A DNA stretch of 64,000 bases from Pseudomonadota bacterium. GTDB lineage: Bacteria > Pseudomonadota > Gammaproteobacteria > Steroidobacterales > Steroidobacteraceae. The notes beneath the pieces were generated by a model that ran no database searches, was not told the origin of the DNA, and saw only the letters and a program-made list of their open reading frames with translations. Of the stretch, positions 52,871 through 60,843 are shown one piece after another (position 1 is the first letter of the stretch; every line of letters begins with the position of its first letter). The DNA lies in NCBI GenBank assembly GCA_023391335.1, contig JAEWBG010000065.1, positions 62,001 to 126,000 on the forward strand, given 5' to 3'. The position numbers and the translations under genes are program-made.

Positions 52871-55041
52871 TGAAAAACTCCCAGCGCCTCGAGTGCTTCG
52901 ATACGCTCAGCAGAAAGGCCACACAGCGTGGCGGCGATCTCGCGACTGTGCTCTCCGATGCTCGGTGCCCGAAACGGCTCGATTGAGCTGCGTGAAAAAG
53001 TAATCGGCGTGCGCATGTGTCCGAATGTTCCTAGCACCGCGTGTTCTAGCGGGACTAGCGCTCCGCGGCTCGCAAGCTGCGGATCGCGTTCCATCAAGTC
53101 TTCGATGTCCTGCACAACCCCTGCTGCGATTCCCGCGCTTTGGAGTTGCTCGACGAGCTCACGCTCGGGCGAGCGTGAAGTCCAACGTGCGAGCGCGTCG
53201 GCAGCAGCTTCCGGCTGCATCGCGGCGATGGCAGCGATCTCACACAGCTTCTCCCACTGCGTTGATGTGTGGCACGTGATCGCGATCCAACGATCCTCGC
53301 CTTGCGCGGGATAAACGTCCTGGTGAAACACACGCGGATCGCGATTTCCCATGCGACATGGATGATCGCCCTGTTGAGCGGCAAGCACCGCATCGCGCAT
53401 CTGTTGGACGCAGATCTCATACATCGATGCGTCGATGTGACACCCCTTGCCTGTGCGGCTGCGATGAACCAAAGCTGCAGACGTCGCAGCGGCCATGACA
53501 TACGGCACGATGACATCGCCGTACGGAACTGCACCGGGAATCACGGGCCCACGATCGGGCCAGCCAGTGAGCAAAGTGCGTCCCGAAAGCGCAGCGCCCG
53601 TTCCATCGACACCCCAAGCTTCGGCGAGCGGTCCGGTTTGCCCGTACACGCTGCCGGATACCATGATCAACGACGGATAACGTTGGCTCAGCGTGGCGTA
53701 GTCGAGGCCAAGCTTGCGCATGGTGCCGGGAGAAAAGTTCTCGACCACCACGTCCGCCCACGCCAGCAGCGGATCGAGAATGTCGCGGCTTTCGGGTTTC
53801 TTCATGTCGAGCGCGAGGCTGCGCTTGGACGTGTTGAGATGAGCAAACCAAGGTTTGTCGTCCAGACTCTGTGCTGTCGAGCGACTCACTTGCACATCGA
53901 GTCGCGACAAACACGGCCGTGTACGCGATTCGACTTTGATGATCTCGGCACCCAAGTCGCCGAGGGTCTTGGTGGTGATCGAACCAACCAACGCCCAGGA
54001 AAAATCGAGAACGCGAATGCCGGATAAAGGACCGCCTCGAGCGCTGGTGCGTTTTGCATCCGCTTGCATAGGCACCTGAGGACCCGGGCTCAGCTTCACA
54101 AATCGCGACGGCGTTCGTACTGATCCGCTTTGATCCCAGAATTCGCGTGCCTGCAAATGCGGATCCGCCAGCACCTCCGCAGGATCGGCAAGTACGGTCG
54201 CATTGATTCCGCGACGCTGACCTTCGATTCGAATCTCGTTGCGCGTGCACGTGCGGAAGAAGCCTTCGATCGCCGCTTCCCAGGTCGCGCGAATTTGCGG
54301 ATCGAGCGTCGAGCGGTTGTACGTGTTCCAGTTCGTGCCGTGGAGCGGATTCGGTACGCCTTTTTCGTCCATCCAATCGCTGAGCGCACTGTTGGCAGGC
54401 GCGCCGAAACGACCCGTCATCAACGTATGGAAACAATAGCCATCCGCGAGTGGCCAGATGCAACGCACGGTCGCACGTCCGTAGTTGAGCGAGCCGCCGA
54501 CGCGATGCAGCTTGCGTCGATCGAAGTGCCATGCGAGTGCGCCGTTTACGTTGCGCGAGAACGCGGCTTCTTGCACCGCGACGTCGATATGTTGCCCGCG
54601 ACCGCTCACTTCGCGTTCATGCAGAGCGGCCATCACGCCGCTCGCTGCCACCATGTCCGCGTGAAACCCGCACGCATCGAGCGCCTCTTTCACAGGGCGT
54701 CGATCTGGATCGCCTGTGAGACGCAGGGTTCCACCGGCGGCGGATGCGATGAGTTCCGAACCTTTCCAGCGCGAACGTGGACCGCCACTACCGAAGGACG
54801 TGACGGACACGTGAATCAACCTAGGATTCGTGCGCTCGATTTCGTCCCGTGTAATGCCGAGATCGGCGAGACCTTCCGAGCCGCATTGATCGATGAGGAT
54901 GTCGGCGGACGACAGATGTCCACGCACCGACAACGCATCGACGCGTTCGAGCGTCGCGCCGAGCGACACGAGGAAGCGAGCGAGCGCGCTGTCGCTGGCT
55001 TCGGCCAGCGCGATTACATTGATGTGCTGCAAGGGTTTCAT
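52867..55041 (-). CDS. Fused double family III CoA-transferase, N-terminal half degenerate
   Basis: 724 residues in one frame, about twice the normal size, with overlapping starts and stops on both sides (ATGA). Residues 1 to about 330 form a weak CaiB-like half, without the usual N-terminal nucleotide pocket; the position of the nucleophile aspartate aligns with a glycine. Residues 338-724 start GIRVLDFSWALVGSITTKTLGDLGAEIIKVESRTRP and keep the aspartate D509 in VPYGDVIVPYVMAA. This half is the catalytic one. The fusion is in frame without an internal stop, and the second half begins right after a linker. Confidence 0.88.
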   Translation of the reverse strand: MKPLQHINVIALAEASDSALARFLVSLGATLERVDALSVRGHLSSADILIDQCGSEGLADLGITRDEIERTNPRLIHVSVTSFGSGGPRSRWKGSELIASAAGGTLRLTGDPDRRPVKEALDACGFHADMVAASGVMAALHEREVSGRGQHIDVAVQEAAFSRNVNGALAWHFDRRKLHRVGGSLNYGRATVRCIWPLADGYCFHTLMTGRFGAPANSALSDWMDEKGVPNPLHGTNWNTYNRSTLDPQIRATWEAAIEGFFRTCTRNEIRIEGQRRGINATVLADPAEVLADPHLQAREFWDQSGSVRTPSRFVKLSPGPQVPMQADAKRTSARGGPLSGIRVLDFSWALVGSITTKTLGDLGAEIIKVESRTRPCLSRLDVQVSRSTAQSLDDKPWFAHLNTSKRSLALDMKKPESRDILDPLLAWADVVVENFSPGTMRKLGLDYATLSQRYPSLIMVSGSVYGQTGPLAEAWGVDGTGAALSGRTLLTGWPDRGPVIPGAVPYGDVIVPYVMAAATSAALVHRSRTGKGCHIDASMYEICVQQMRDAVLAAQQGDHPCRMGNRDPRVFHQDVYPAQGEDRWIAITCHTSTQWEKLCEIAAIAAMQPEAAADALARWTSRSPERELVEQLQSAGIAAGVVQDIEDLMERDPQLASRGALVPLEHAVLGTFGHMRTPITFSRSSIEPFRAPSIGEHSREIAATLCGLSAERIEALEALGVFQ

Positions 55042-56081
55042 GCGTGGGCGCTCACCTTGCTCGCGAAGTTGGCGATCGCATCGAGCGTCTCTGTAGACGC
55101 GCTCCACTGCTGCATCGTGAGTGACAGCACCGGAATGCCGGCTGCGCGCAGTGATCGTTCGAGTCGTGGGTATACCCAGGACAGTCCTGTATCTTCCGCA
55201 AGGATCCAGAGGATCACGCCTGCGACTTGCAATTCTTTGGCGCGTGCACAGAACAGCTCCGGCGATTGCTGCATCGAGCGCCAAGGATGCGCGTGGCAGC
55301 GGCGTGCGATCTGCTCGAACGCATCGCCTGTATTCGTCGCAATTTCGCTCCGATACGGCGTCGAGGCGTTCAGGGTTGCGATGATGTTCGCACCGGCGCG
55401 TTCGGCCGCTTCATGCAATTGCTCGTTGCCAGGCGCACTGCCGATCATCATCAGCGGCGTGGCATCGGCGCTTGCTGGCAGCGGATCTTGCGAGTCTTTC
55501 AAGGTTTGGTCGAACTGCGCCGACCAGTCCCGAGCAGCCGCATGCAACCGACGTTGGATGAAACTTCCGCGAGCAGGTCGCGACGACTGGGTGGATTGCA
55601 ACGCCGCGAGCACAAGATCCATCCGCTGAGCAACGCGCTCGATGGCACTCCGCAATTGATTTTCCGCGACGCTGAGTTCGCGAGCCAGCCGCCGAGTCGA
55701 GCCGACGGTGTGCGCAAGGCTGCTCTCGCGATTCCAACTGGCGATATCGAACATCAACGGCTGGGGACCTGCGCATTGGCCACGCCGCTGCAATTCGCAC
55801 ACGTAGTAGTAGAGCCGCTGTGCGCTGTCGTCGCTGCGAGAGAACACAACCGCATCGAACTGATCGAGTTCCCCGTTCAGCCATTGCTCGGCGATAGAGC
55901 GGCTGGCGGGCAAGAACGTGGGCTCAAGATAACGATCCGCATTCGGCGTCGCCTCGCCCACGCGGCCATAAAGTGCCGCAGGCAGTGCGTTGGCCGCGAG
56001 GATGAGTTCAATCGGCACATCGTGACCGACGTAGCCGACTTTTCGATAGCGGGAATTCGACGTTGGGGCTTTCGAGTTCAT
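55038..56081 (-). CDS. 2-hydroxyacyl-CoA dehydratase family subunit, beta-like, without cluster cysteines
   Basis: The ATG of MNSKAPTSNSR overlaps the DctM stop; 347 residues. The HgdB-type framework is clear: RKVGYVGHDVPIELILAANALPAALYG, ELDQFDAVVFSRSDD and AGVILWILAED, with AGIPVLSLTMQQ. At the three sites where family members have the cluster-binding cysteines (the FAC, MCD and FCD motifs) this protein has FLP (residues 56-58), SDD (83-85) and AED (295-297). The fold is retained while the iron-sulfur cluster binding is probably lost. It is the partner of the subunit at 51560. Confidence 0.82.
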   Translation of the reverse strand: MNSKAPTSNSRYRKVGYVGHDVPIELILAANALPAALYGRVGEATPNADRYLEPTFLPASRSIAEQWLNGELDQFDAVVFSRSDDSAQRLYYYVCELQRRGQCAGPQPLMFDIASWNRESSLAHTVGSTRRLARELSVAENQLRSAIERVAQRMDLVLAALQSTQSSRPARGSFIQRRLHAAARDWSAQFDQTLKDSQDPLPASADATPLMMIGSAPGNEQLHEAAERAGANIIATLNASTPYRSEIATNTGDAFEQIARRCHAHPWRSMQQSPELFCARAKELQVAGVILWILAEDTGLSWVYPRLERSLRAAGIPVLSLTMQQWSASTETLDAIANFASKVSAHA

Positions 56082-57370
56082 TGACCAAGCCACTCCGGCA
56101 GTGCGAGTGCAAGCGCAGGCACTGCGATCAGCAGCGACAAATGCAAGAAATCTGCTGCGAGAAAGGGCACGACACCTTTGAAGATGCGCGTCAGTGGTGT
56201 GTCTTTGGCGATCCCTTGAATCACGTACAGATTGATGCCGATGGGCGGGTGCACGAAGCCAATCTCCATCGTGCGGACCAGGTACACGCCGAACCAGATG
56301 GGCGAAAGTCCCAGCTTGATAATGATCGGCAACAAGATCGGCGTTGTGAGCAGCATCAAAGCGAGTCCATCGAGCACGGATCCCAGCAACAGCAATAGCA
56401 GGGTCATGACGATGATTGCGAAGATAGGACCGCCACCGATACTTTCCATTAGCGTTTCGACTTGCTCGGCAAGGCCTGTGACGCTCATGAACACGGAGAA
56501 GATGAGGGCGCCGATGATGACGACGTAGATCATGCCGGTGGTTCGCAGGGTTTGCGCCAATCCATCGAGCAGGGCTTTGCGATTGAGCGCACGTCGCCAA
56601 GCGCACAACGCGAGCGAGCCGAGGGCCCCAACGGATGCGGCCTCAGTGGGAGTGAACCAGCCGAGCGCGATACCACCCAACACCGCAATGACGAGTGCAG
56701 CGAGATCAGCCACGCGCAACAATGCAGCCCAGCGTTCCGGCCACGGCACTCGTTCTGCGGCCGGCGCAATCGAGGGGCGCCACAAGCACAGCAACACGAC
56801 CGTGACCATATAGAAGAGTGCTTGCGTGACCGCGGGCAGAATCGCGGCGGTGAATAGCTTACCGATGGATTGTTCGGCCAAGATGCCGAACACGATGAGC
56901 GCACCGGAAGGCGGGATGATCGATCCGAGGGTGCCGCCTGCAGCAATCGATCCCGTCGCAAGGGCGTCGGAGTAACCGCGCTTGCGCATTTCGGGTAGGC
57001 CGATGAGTCCGATGGTCGCTGCCGTTGCGAGGCTCGATCCACTTACTGCGCCGAATCCCGCGCAGCCTGCAATGGAGGCAAGCGCGAGACCGCCGCGACG
57101 ATGGCCGAACATCTTTGCCGCCGCATCGAAGAAATCGCGGCTTGCACCGGCAGCAAAGCACATATGTGCCATCAGCAAGAACAAGGGCAACACGCCCAGT
57201 TCATAGCGTGAAATGGTTTCGAACATGACGACGCCGGACTTCACGATCGCAGGCTCAGGCCCGAGCAAGATCATCAATCCGGCCATGCCGACGAGGCCCA
57301 TCGAAACTCCGATCGGCACACCGAGGGTGAGCAGAATGAGCAGAGCGATCACGCCAATCGTGCCGCTCAT
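56078..57370 (-). CDS. dctM: TRAP transporter large permease subunit
   Basis: 430 residues with about 12 transmembrane segments and the DctM patterns: VPIGVSMGLVGMAGLM, PLFLLMAHMCFAAGASRDFFDAAAKM, GCAGFGAVSGSSLATAATIGLIGLPEMRKRGY and PPSGALIVFGILAEQSIGKLF. The C-terminal part has HPPIGINLYVIQGIAKD, typical of the family. It overlaps DctQ by four bases. It transports the substrate delivered by DctP with sodium symport. Confidence 0.95.
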   Translation of the reverse strand: MSGTIGVIALLILLTLGVPIGVSMGLVGMAGLMILLGPEPAIVKSGVVMFETISRYELGVLPLFLLMAHMCFAAGASRDFFDAAAKMFGHRRGGLALASIAGCAGFGAVSGSSLATAATIGLIGLPEMRKRGYSDALATGSIAAGGTLGSIIPPSGALIVFGILAEQSIGKLFTAAILPAVTQALFYMVTVVLLCLWRPSIAPAAERVPWPERWAALLRVADLAALVIAVLGGIALGWFTPTEAASVGALGSLALCAWRRALNRKALLDGLAQTLRTTGMIYVVIIGALIFSVFMSVTGLAEQVETLMESIGGGPIFAIIVMTLLLLLLGSVLDGLALMLLTTPILLPIIIKLGLSPIWFGVYLVRTMEIGFVHPPIGINLYVIQGIAKDTPLTRIFKGVVPFLAADFLHLSLLIAVPALALALPEWLGQ

Positions 57371-57855
57371 GATCGATCGCCCCGGCGCTTGAAGAGCTCG
57401 CGCAAGAAGAGCACCGCAATTGCGACCGCGGCAGCAACCGAGATCACGCGCAGCGGTCGAAATGGAATGTGCAGCAATTCGCTCTGCTCATATTCATTCC
57501 ATGCGTCCACTGTGAGCCACAACGCGCCAGCGGCAAGCCCACAGAAGAAAAGTGCCGACAAGAACGCGGAGATGCGATTCAAGACGGACCGAGCATTCTG
57601 ACCGATGCGTTCGGTGAGCAACGTGACCCGCGCATGCGTATTGCTGATCGTTGTCGTGACCATCGCGGCCGAGGCGGTCATCAGAATCGCAGTCTGGATA
57701 AGTTCGAGTGCGCCGAAGAACGGCACGCCAATGTGGCGACCGAGCACGGCGACAGCCTCGACGCTCATTGCGAGCAGCAGGCCAATGGCGCCAATGTAGA
57801 ACAGCGGACCGCGTGCGACGGCGCGATCTCTCTCTTCAAGCTTTACGTGAGCCAT
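57367..57855 (-). CDS. dctQ: TRAP transporter small permease subunit
   Basis: 162 residues, four predicted transmembrane segments: FYIGAIGLLLAMSVEAVAVL, ALELIQTAILMTASAAMV, ALFFCGLAAGALWLTVDAW and VISVAAAVAIAVLFLREL. The segment GVPFFGALELIQTAI near 43-57 matches the DctQ pattern in which a conserved glutamate lies in the second helix. It forms a complex with DctM. The stop overlaps the DctM start and the 5' end overlaps the CapA-like gene by 13 bases. Confidence 0.9.
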   Translation of the reverse strand: MAHVKLEERDRAVARGPLFYIGAIGLLLAMSVEAVAVLGRHIGVPFFGALELIQTAILMTASAAMVTTTISNTHARVTLLTERIGQNARSVLNRISAFLSALFFCGLAAGALWLTVDAWNEYEQSELLHIPFRPLRVISVAAAVAIAVLFLRELFKRRGDRS

Positions 57856-58940
57856 ACATCGGCTCCCTGAGCTTGCAGCCTTAAAGCCGGCATACCGGCT
57901 TCGACGGTAATCGATTTCACGTAGCGGCAGATTCGTTCGAACGCATTGGAGCCAGCAATGATGGGTCTGCCGGGCGGTTCGACGTCGACAGGTCGGAAGC
58001 CCGCACGCAATGCGCCGGTATCGTCGATCGAGACGCGACCCAAGAACGCGTTCACGGCTTCGGGATGGAAGGGCGCGAGCGAATACGCAGGATCGGGCTC
58101 GAAACCAAACAGTTCACGCCGCCGCTTCGCCCATGCTGCTCGTCCAGGATGCGACTGATCGGGGCTCAACGCGCGTGTGACGACACAGCCATTGCCTAAG
58201 CCATGAAAAATCGGTTTGCCTTTGTGGAGTTCGATGCCTCGAACGATATGTGCATGATGTCCGATCACAATGTCCGCTCCCGAATCGATGGCGGCGTGAG
58301 CAACCGCTCGTTCGTACGGCGCAAGGCGGGCTCTGGTGTGAACGATGCCCTTGTGAAGCGCGACGATCACGAATTCCGCGCGCTGGCGGGCTTTCGCAAC
58401 ATCGTGCGCCATTTCGTTGAGCGACTCTGGATCGGGCCGTTCTAAGGCGGCAGCAGGCGCGATGGGGCCACCATCGGCGGGGCGGACACATATATATGAG
58501 CAGCCAGCGCGGTGCTCCCGTGCCCACGAGCTTTCTGGTCCCACACAGTTGTAACTCAGTAGCGCCAAGGTGCGCGCACCGACCTGTAAATATGCGGGCT
58601 GACGCGCCTGTGCCAACGTCAAGCCCGCTCCCGTGTGCGCAATGTCCAGCGAGTCGAGCGTGCGAATCGTATCTGCGATCCCAAGCGGTCCTCGATCGGC
58701 GATGTGATTGCCTGCCAGCGACACCGCGTCGAAACCGGCACGCTTCAACGCGCTCAGGTGTTCAGGAGGAGCAGCGGGAGCGGGCACATCGCCAACCAAT
58801 TCTTCGGTCGAAGTCGTGTGAGGCACCTCGAGATGCCCGATTGCCAAATCGGCTTCCTGCAACGACGCAGCAATGCCCGACAGCCAGTGATCAGGGTTGG
58901 GTTCATCGAGAATCAAATCACCGGCAAACGTCAACTGCAT
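57843..58940 (-). CDS. CapA-type metallophosphatase-like protein
   Basis: 365 residues, without signal peptide or transmembrane anchor, unlike classical CapA/PgsA. It has LTFAGDLILDEPN, LEVPHTT, VSLAGNHIADRGPLGIADTI, LALLSYNCVGP, VIVALHKGIVHTRARLAP and GADIVIGHHAHIVRGIEL, the metal-binding motifs of the PGA_cap family. Canonical members act in poly-gamma-glutamate export; here its position as the first gene of a TRAP/dehydratase operon and overlap with dctQ suggest a role on a small metabolite, perhaps hydrolysing a phosphate or amide. This is inference. Confidence 0.85.
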   Translation of the reverse strand: MQLTFAGDLILDEPNPDHWLSGIAASLQEADLAIGHLEVPHTTSTEELVGDVPAPAAPPEHLSALKRAGFDAVSLAGNHIADRGPLGIADTIRTLDSLDIAHTGAGLTLAQARQPAYLQVGARTLALLSYNCVGPESSWAREHRAGCSYICVRPADGGPIAPAAALERPDPESLNEMAHDVAKARQRAEFVIVALHKGIVHTRARLAPYERAVAHAAIDSGADIVIGHHAHIVRGIELHKGKPIFHGLGNGCVVTRALSPDQSHPGRAAWAKRRRELFGFEPDPAYSLAPFHPEAVNAFLGRVSIDDTGALRAGFRPVDVEPPGRPIIAGSNAFERICRYVKSITVEAGMPALRLQAQGADVWLT

Positions 58941-59030
58941 GATTCGTTACGAACGACGTGAGCCGTTCCGAGGCTGTGGGCTGTAGGCTGTAGGCGTGAC
59001 GCGCGATGCCGCTGTTGCTTCATAATGCGG

Positions 59031-60836
59031 CTACTGTGTCGCCGATGCGAATTTCAGTTCGCCAACGATCGGCAACGACAACATCGAATCGGATTGATTG
59101 CCGCTGTAGATCGCAATCGTCGGCGGTGGATCGAATTGTACTGATCGCGAGCGCTGGCGTGGGTCCGCGCCGGAAATCGACAGGCGGAGTCGATGGCCGC
59201 TTTTGATGATTGTCGAAGTCGGCAGCATCTCGATGCGCATGCGTGTGCGCTCACCGGGTTTCAGCGGTTTGACGTCCTCGCGGTTGCCGCGGTGATACGG
59301 CATACCCATGTAGTTGTCGAACGGTGGCTTCTGCTCGCTACGGAACGATGCACGCAGTCGTCCGTGCGTCACGATCGCGGTCTCGCCAGAGGGCGCCACG
59401 TCTTCCAAATAGACGAACAGGTCTGCATCCGGCTGAGTGGATGACATCCAAACATCCACGAGCGAGTGCCCGGCAATCTGCGTGTCTTGCGAGAGCGGCG
59501 CTGTCGCATAGCTCGTTCCGTACTTCTCTGGAACGCACGGCCAAATCATGAAGGCTTCTTTACCGCGATCCTTGCAGCGCGGCTGATAGTCGACCTGGAA
59601 ACGATTCGCGGCATCATTTGTGGAAGTTGAAGACGTCAGCGAGCCACTCTCATCATTCGCTGCATCCTTCGCCAAATGCAGTAGCTGCGGATGTGCTTGC
59701 GGCAGCGGCCACTGCTTCGCTGAACTCCATGCGTGCTCGGGTGCGGCATTTACGGTGCGGAAATAGATGGGCGGCTCGCGATCCCAGCCGTTGTCGATGT
59801 TCTTGAGATAGCGATCGAAGAAGCGCAGCAATTCGGTTCCCATCGAGAAGTCGCCGACCTGGCAATGCCCCCACGTGCCCATCCACAATTTGCGGGGATT
59901 GTTCAGATTGTTGAAGGCCAGCACCGCTTCGAAGCTCCCTTCGTCAAGCCAATTGCCCCAAATGAAGATCGCGACTTTGGAGTGTTCAATCTGTTCCTTG
60001 TACGTCGCTACGCTCGCTTCGCGCCAGAACGGTACGTGCAGTAACGGCGAGACATCATCGCGGTATGGCATGCCGCGCCACAGTTCTGCCATCGGTGTTC
60101 CTGCCGCGTGACCCGCGATCGCTTGTGCTGCAAGTTTTCCGTCCGGATCTTCATCGACCGGCAACACGCCTTGGCCGAAGTCTTGCGCCGGATCTTCGGG
60201 ACGCGTGTTGAACTGTGCGGTGATGCCGCCGCGGCTGACGAATCCATATTTGTCGAAGTCAGTGCAGCCGGGGGCAATGGCACGTAGATGAGGCGCATTG
60301 GTAGTCGCGCTGTACCACGTGGTGCCGCCGAGATACGAGCAACCCGCAACGCCGATCGCGCCGGTGCTGAACGGCTGTTTAGCGAACCACTCCGTCATGT
60401 CATAGGCGTCGTTCGCTTCGGTTCGATCTTGAAAGCCGCGGCGGGCGCCGAACGATGCACCGCGGCCCCGAGCATCCACAGCCGCGACGACGTAGCCGTA
60501 CTTCACCAACTCGCCGAGATAGTTGCCGTCGATCGCATTGGCGACCTTGCCCGAGCGATCGATGAACGCTCGTCGATAGGGCGTATGAACCCAAACCACT
60601 GGGAAGCGCTTGTCGACCGCCCGGCCGTCGATGGCCGGGCGATAGATGTCCACCGCGAGGCGCGTTCCGTCGCGCACAGTCACGTATTGCGATGTCTTGA
60701 TCGATTCCGTGTAGAGCGCCTGCGAGTAGCCGCGATACACGCCGGGCCGCGACTCCTTCGTCGATTCGGCATTCGAAGAAAAAGCCGCAACCGCGCAGCA
60801 CAAGCACGCAAGCACAAAACAACGCTTCGATCTCAT
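59031..60836 (-). CDS. Exported CocE/NonD-family hydrolase
   Basis: 601 residues with a signal peptide ending near SSNAE. The alpha/beta hydrolase domain has the CocE/S15 features: VTVRDGTRLAVDIYRPA, WVHTPYRRAF, AAVDARGRGASFG, catalytic S167 in GVAGCSYLGG, an Asp in NWLDEGSFEA and a His in GTWGHCQVGD. The C-terminal beta-sandwich (PDADLFVYLEDVAPSG, RLRLSISGADP) is typical. Family members cleave esters (cocaine esterase), acyl amides or X-Pro dipeptides. It lies seven bases after the TonB receptor, so it likely hydrolyses the substrate that the receptor imports into the periplasm. Confidence 0.93.
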   Translation of the reverse strand: MRSKRCFVLACLCCAVAAFSSNAESTKESRPGVYRGYSQALYTESIKTSQYVTVRDGTRLAVDIYRPAIDGRAVDKRFPVVWVHTPYRRAFIDRSGKVANAIDGNYLGELVKYGYVVAAVDARGRGASFGARRGFQDRTEANDAYDMTEWFAKQPFSTGAIGVAGCSYLGGTTWYSATTNAPHLRAIAPGCTDFDKYGFVSRGGITAQFNTRPEDPAQDFGQGVLPVDEDPDGKLAAQAIAGHAAGTPMAELWRGMPYRDDVSPLLHVPFWREASVATYKEQIEHSKVAIFIWGNWLDEGSFEAVLAFNNLNNPRKLWMGTWGHCQVGDFSMGTELLRFFDRYLKNIDNGWDREPPIYFRTVNAAPEHAWSSAKQWPLPQAHPQLLHLAKDAANDESGSLTSSTSTNDAANRFQVDYQPRCKDRGKEAFMIWPCVPEKYGTSYATAPLSQDTQIAGHSLVDVWMSSTQPDADLFVYLEDVAPSGETAIVTHGRLRASFRSEQKPPFDNYMGMPYHRGNREDVKPLKPGERTRMRIEMLPTSTIIKSGHRLRLSISGADPRQRSRSVQFDPPPTIAIYSGNQSDSMLSLPIVGELKFASATQ

Positions 60837-60843
60837 CCGCGTG

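Noticed and set aside
54130..55629. 499-residue plus-strand frame across the CoA-transferase fusion and dehydratase
   Set aside because: Antisense to two genes with strong family matches; high GC in the third codon positions commonly creates such mirror frames.
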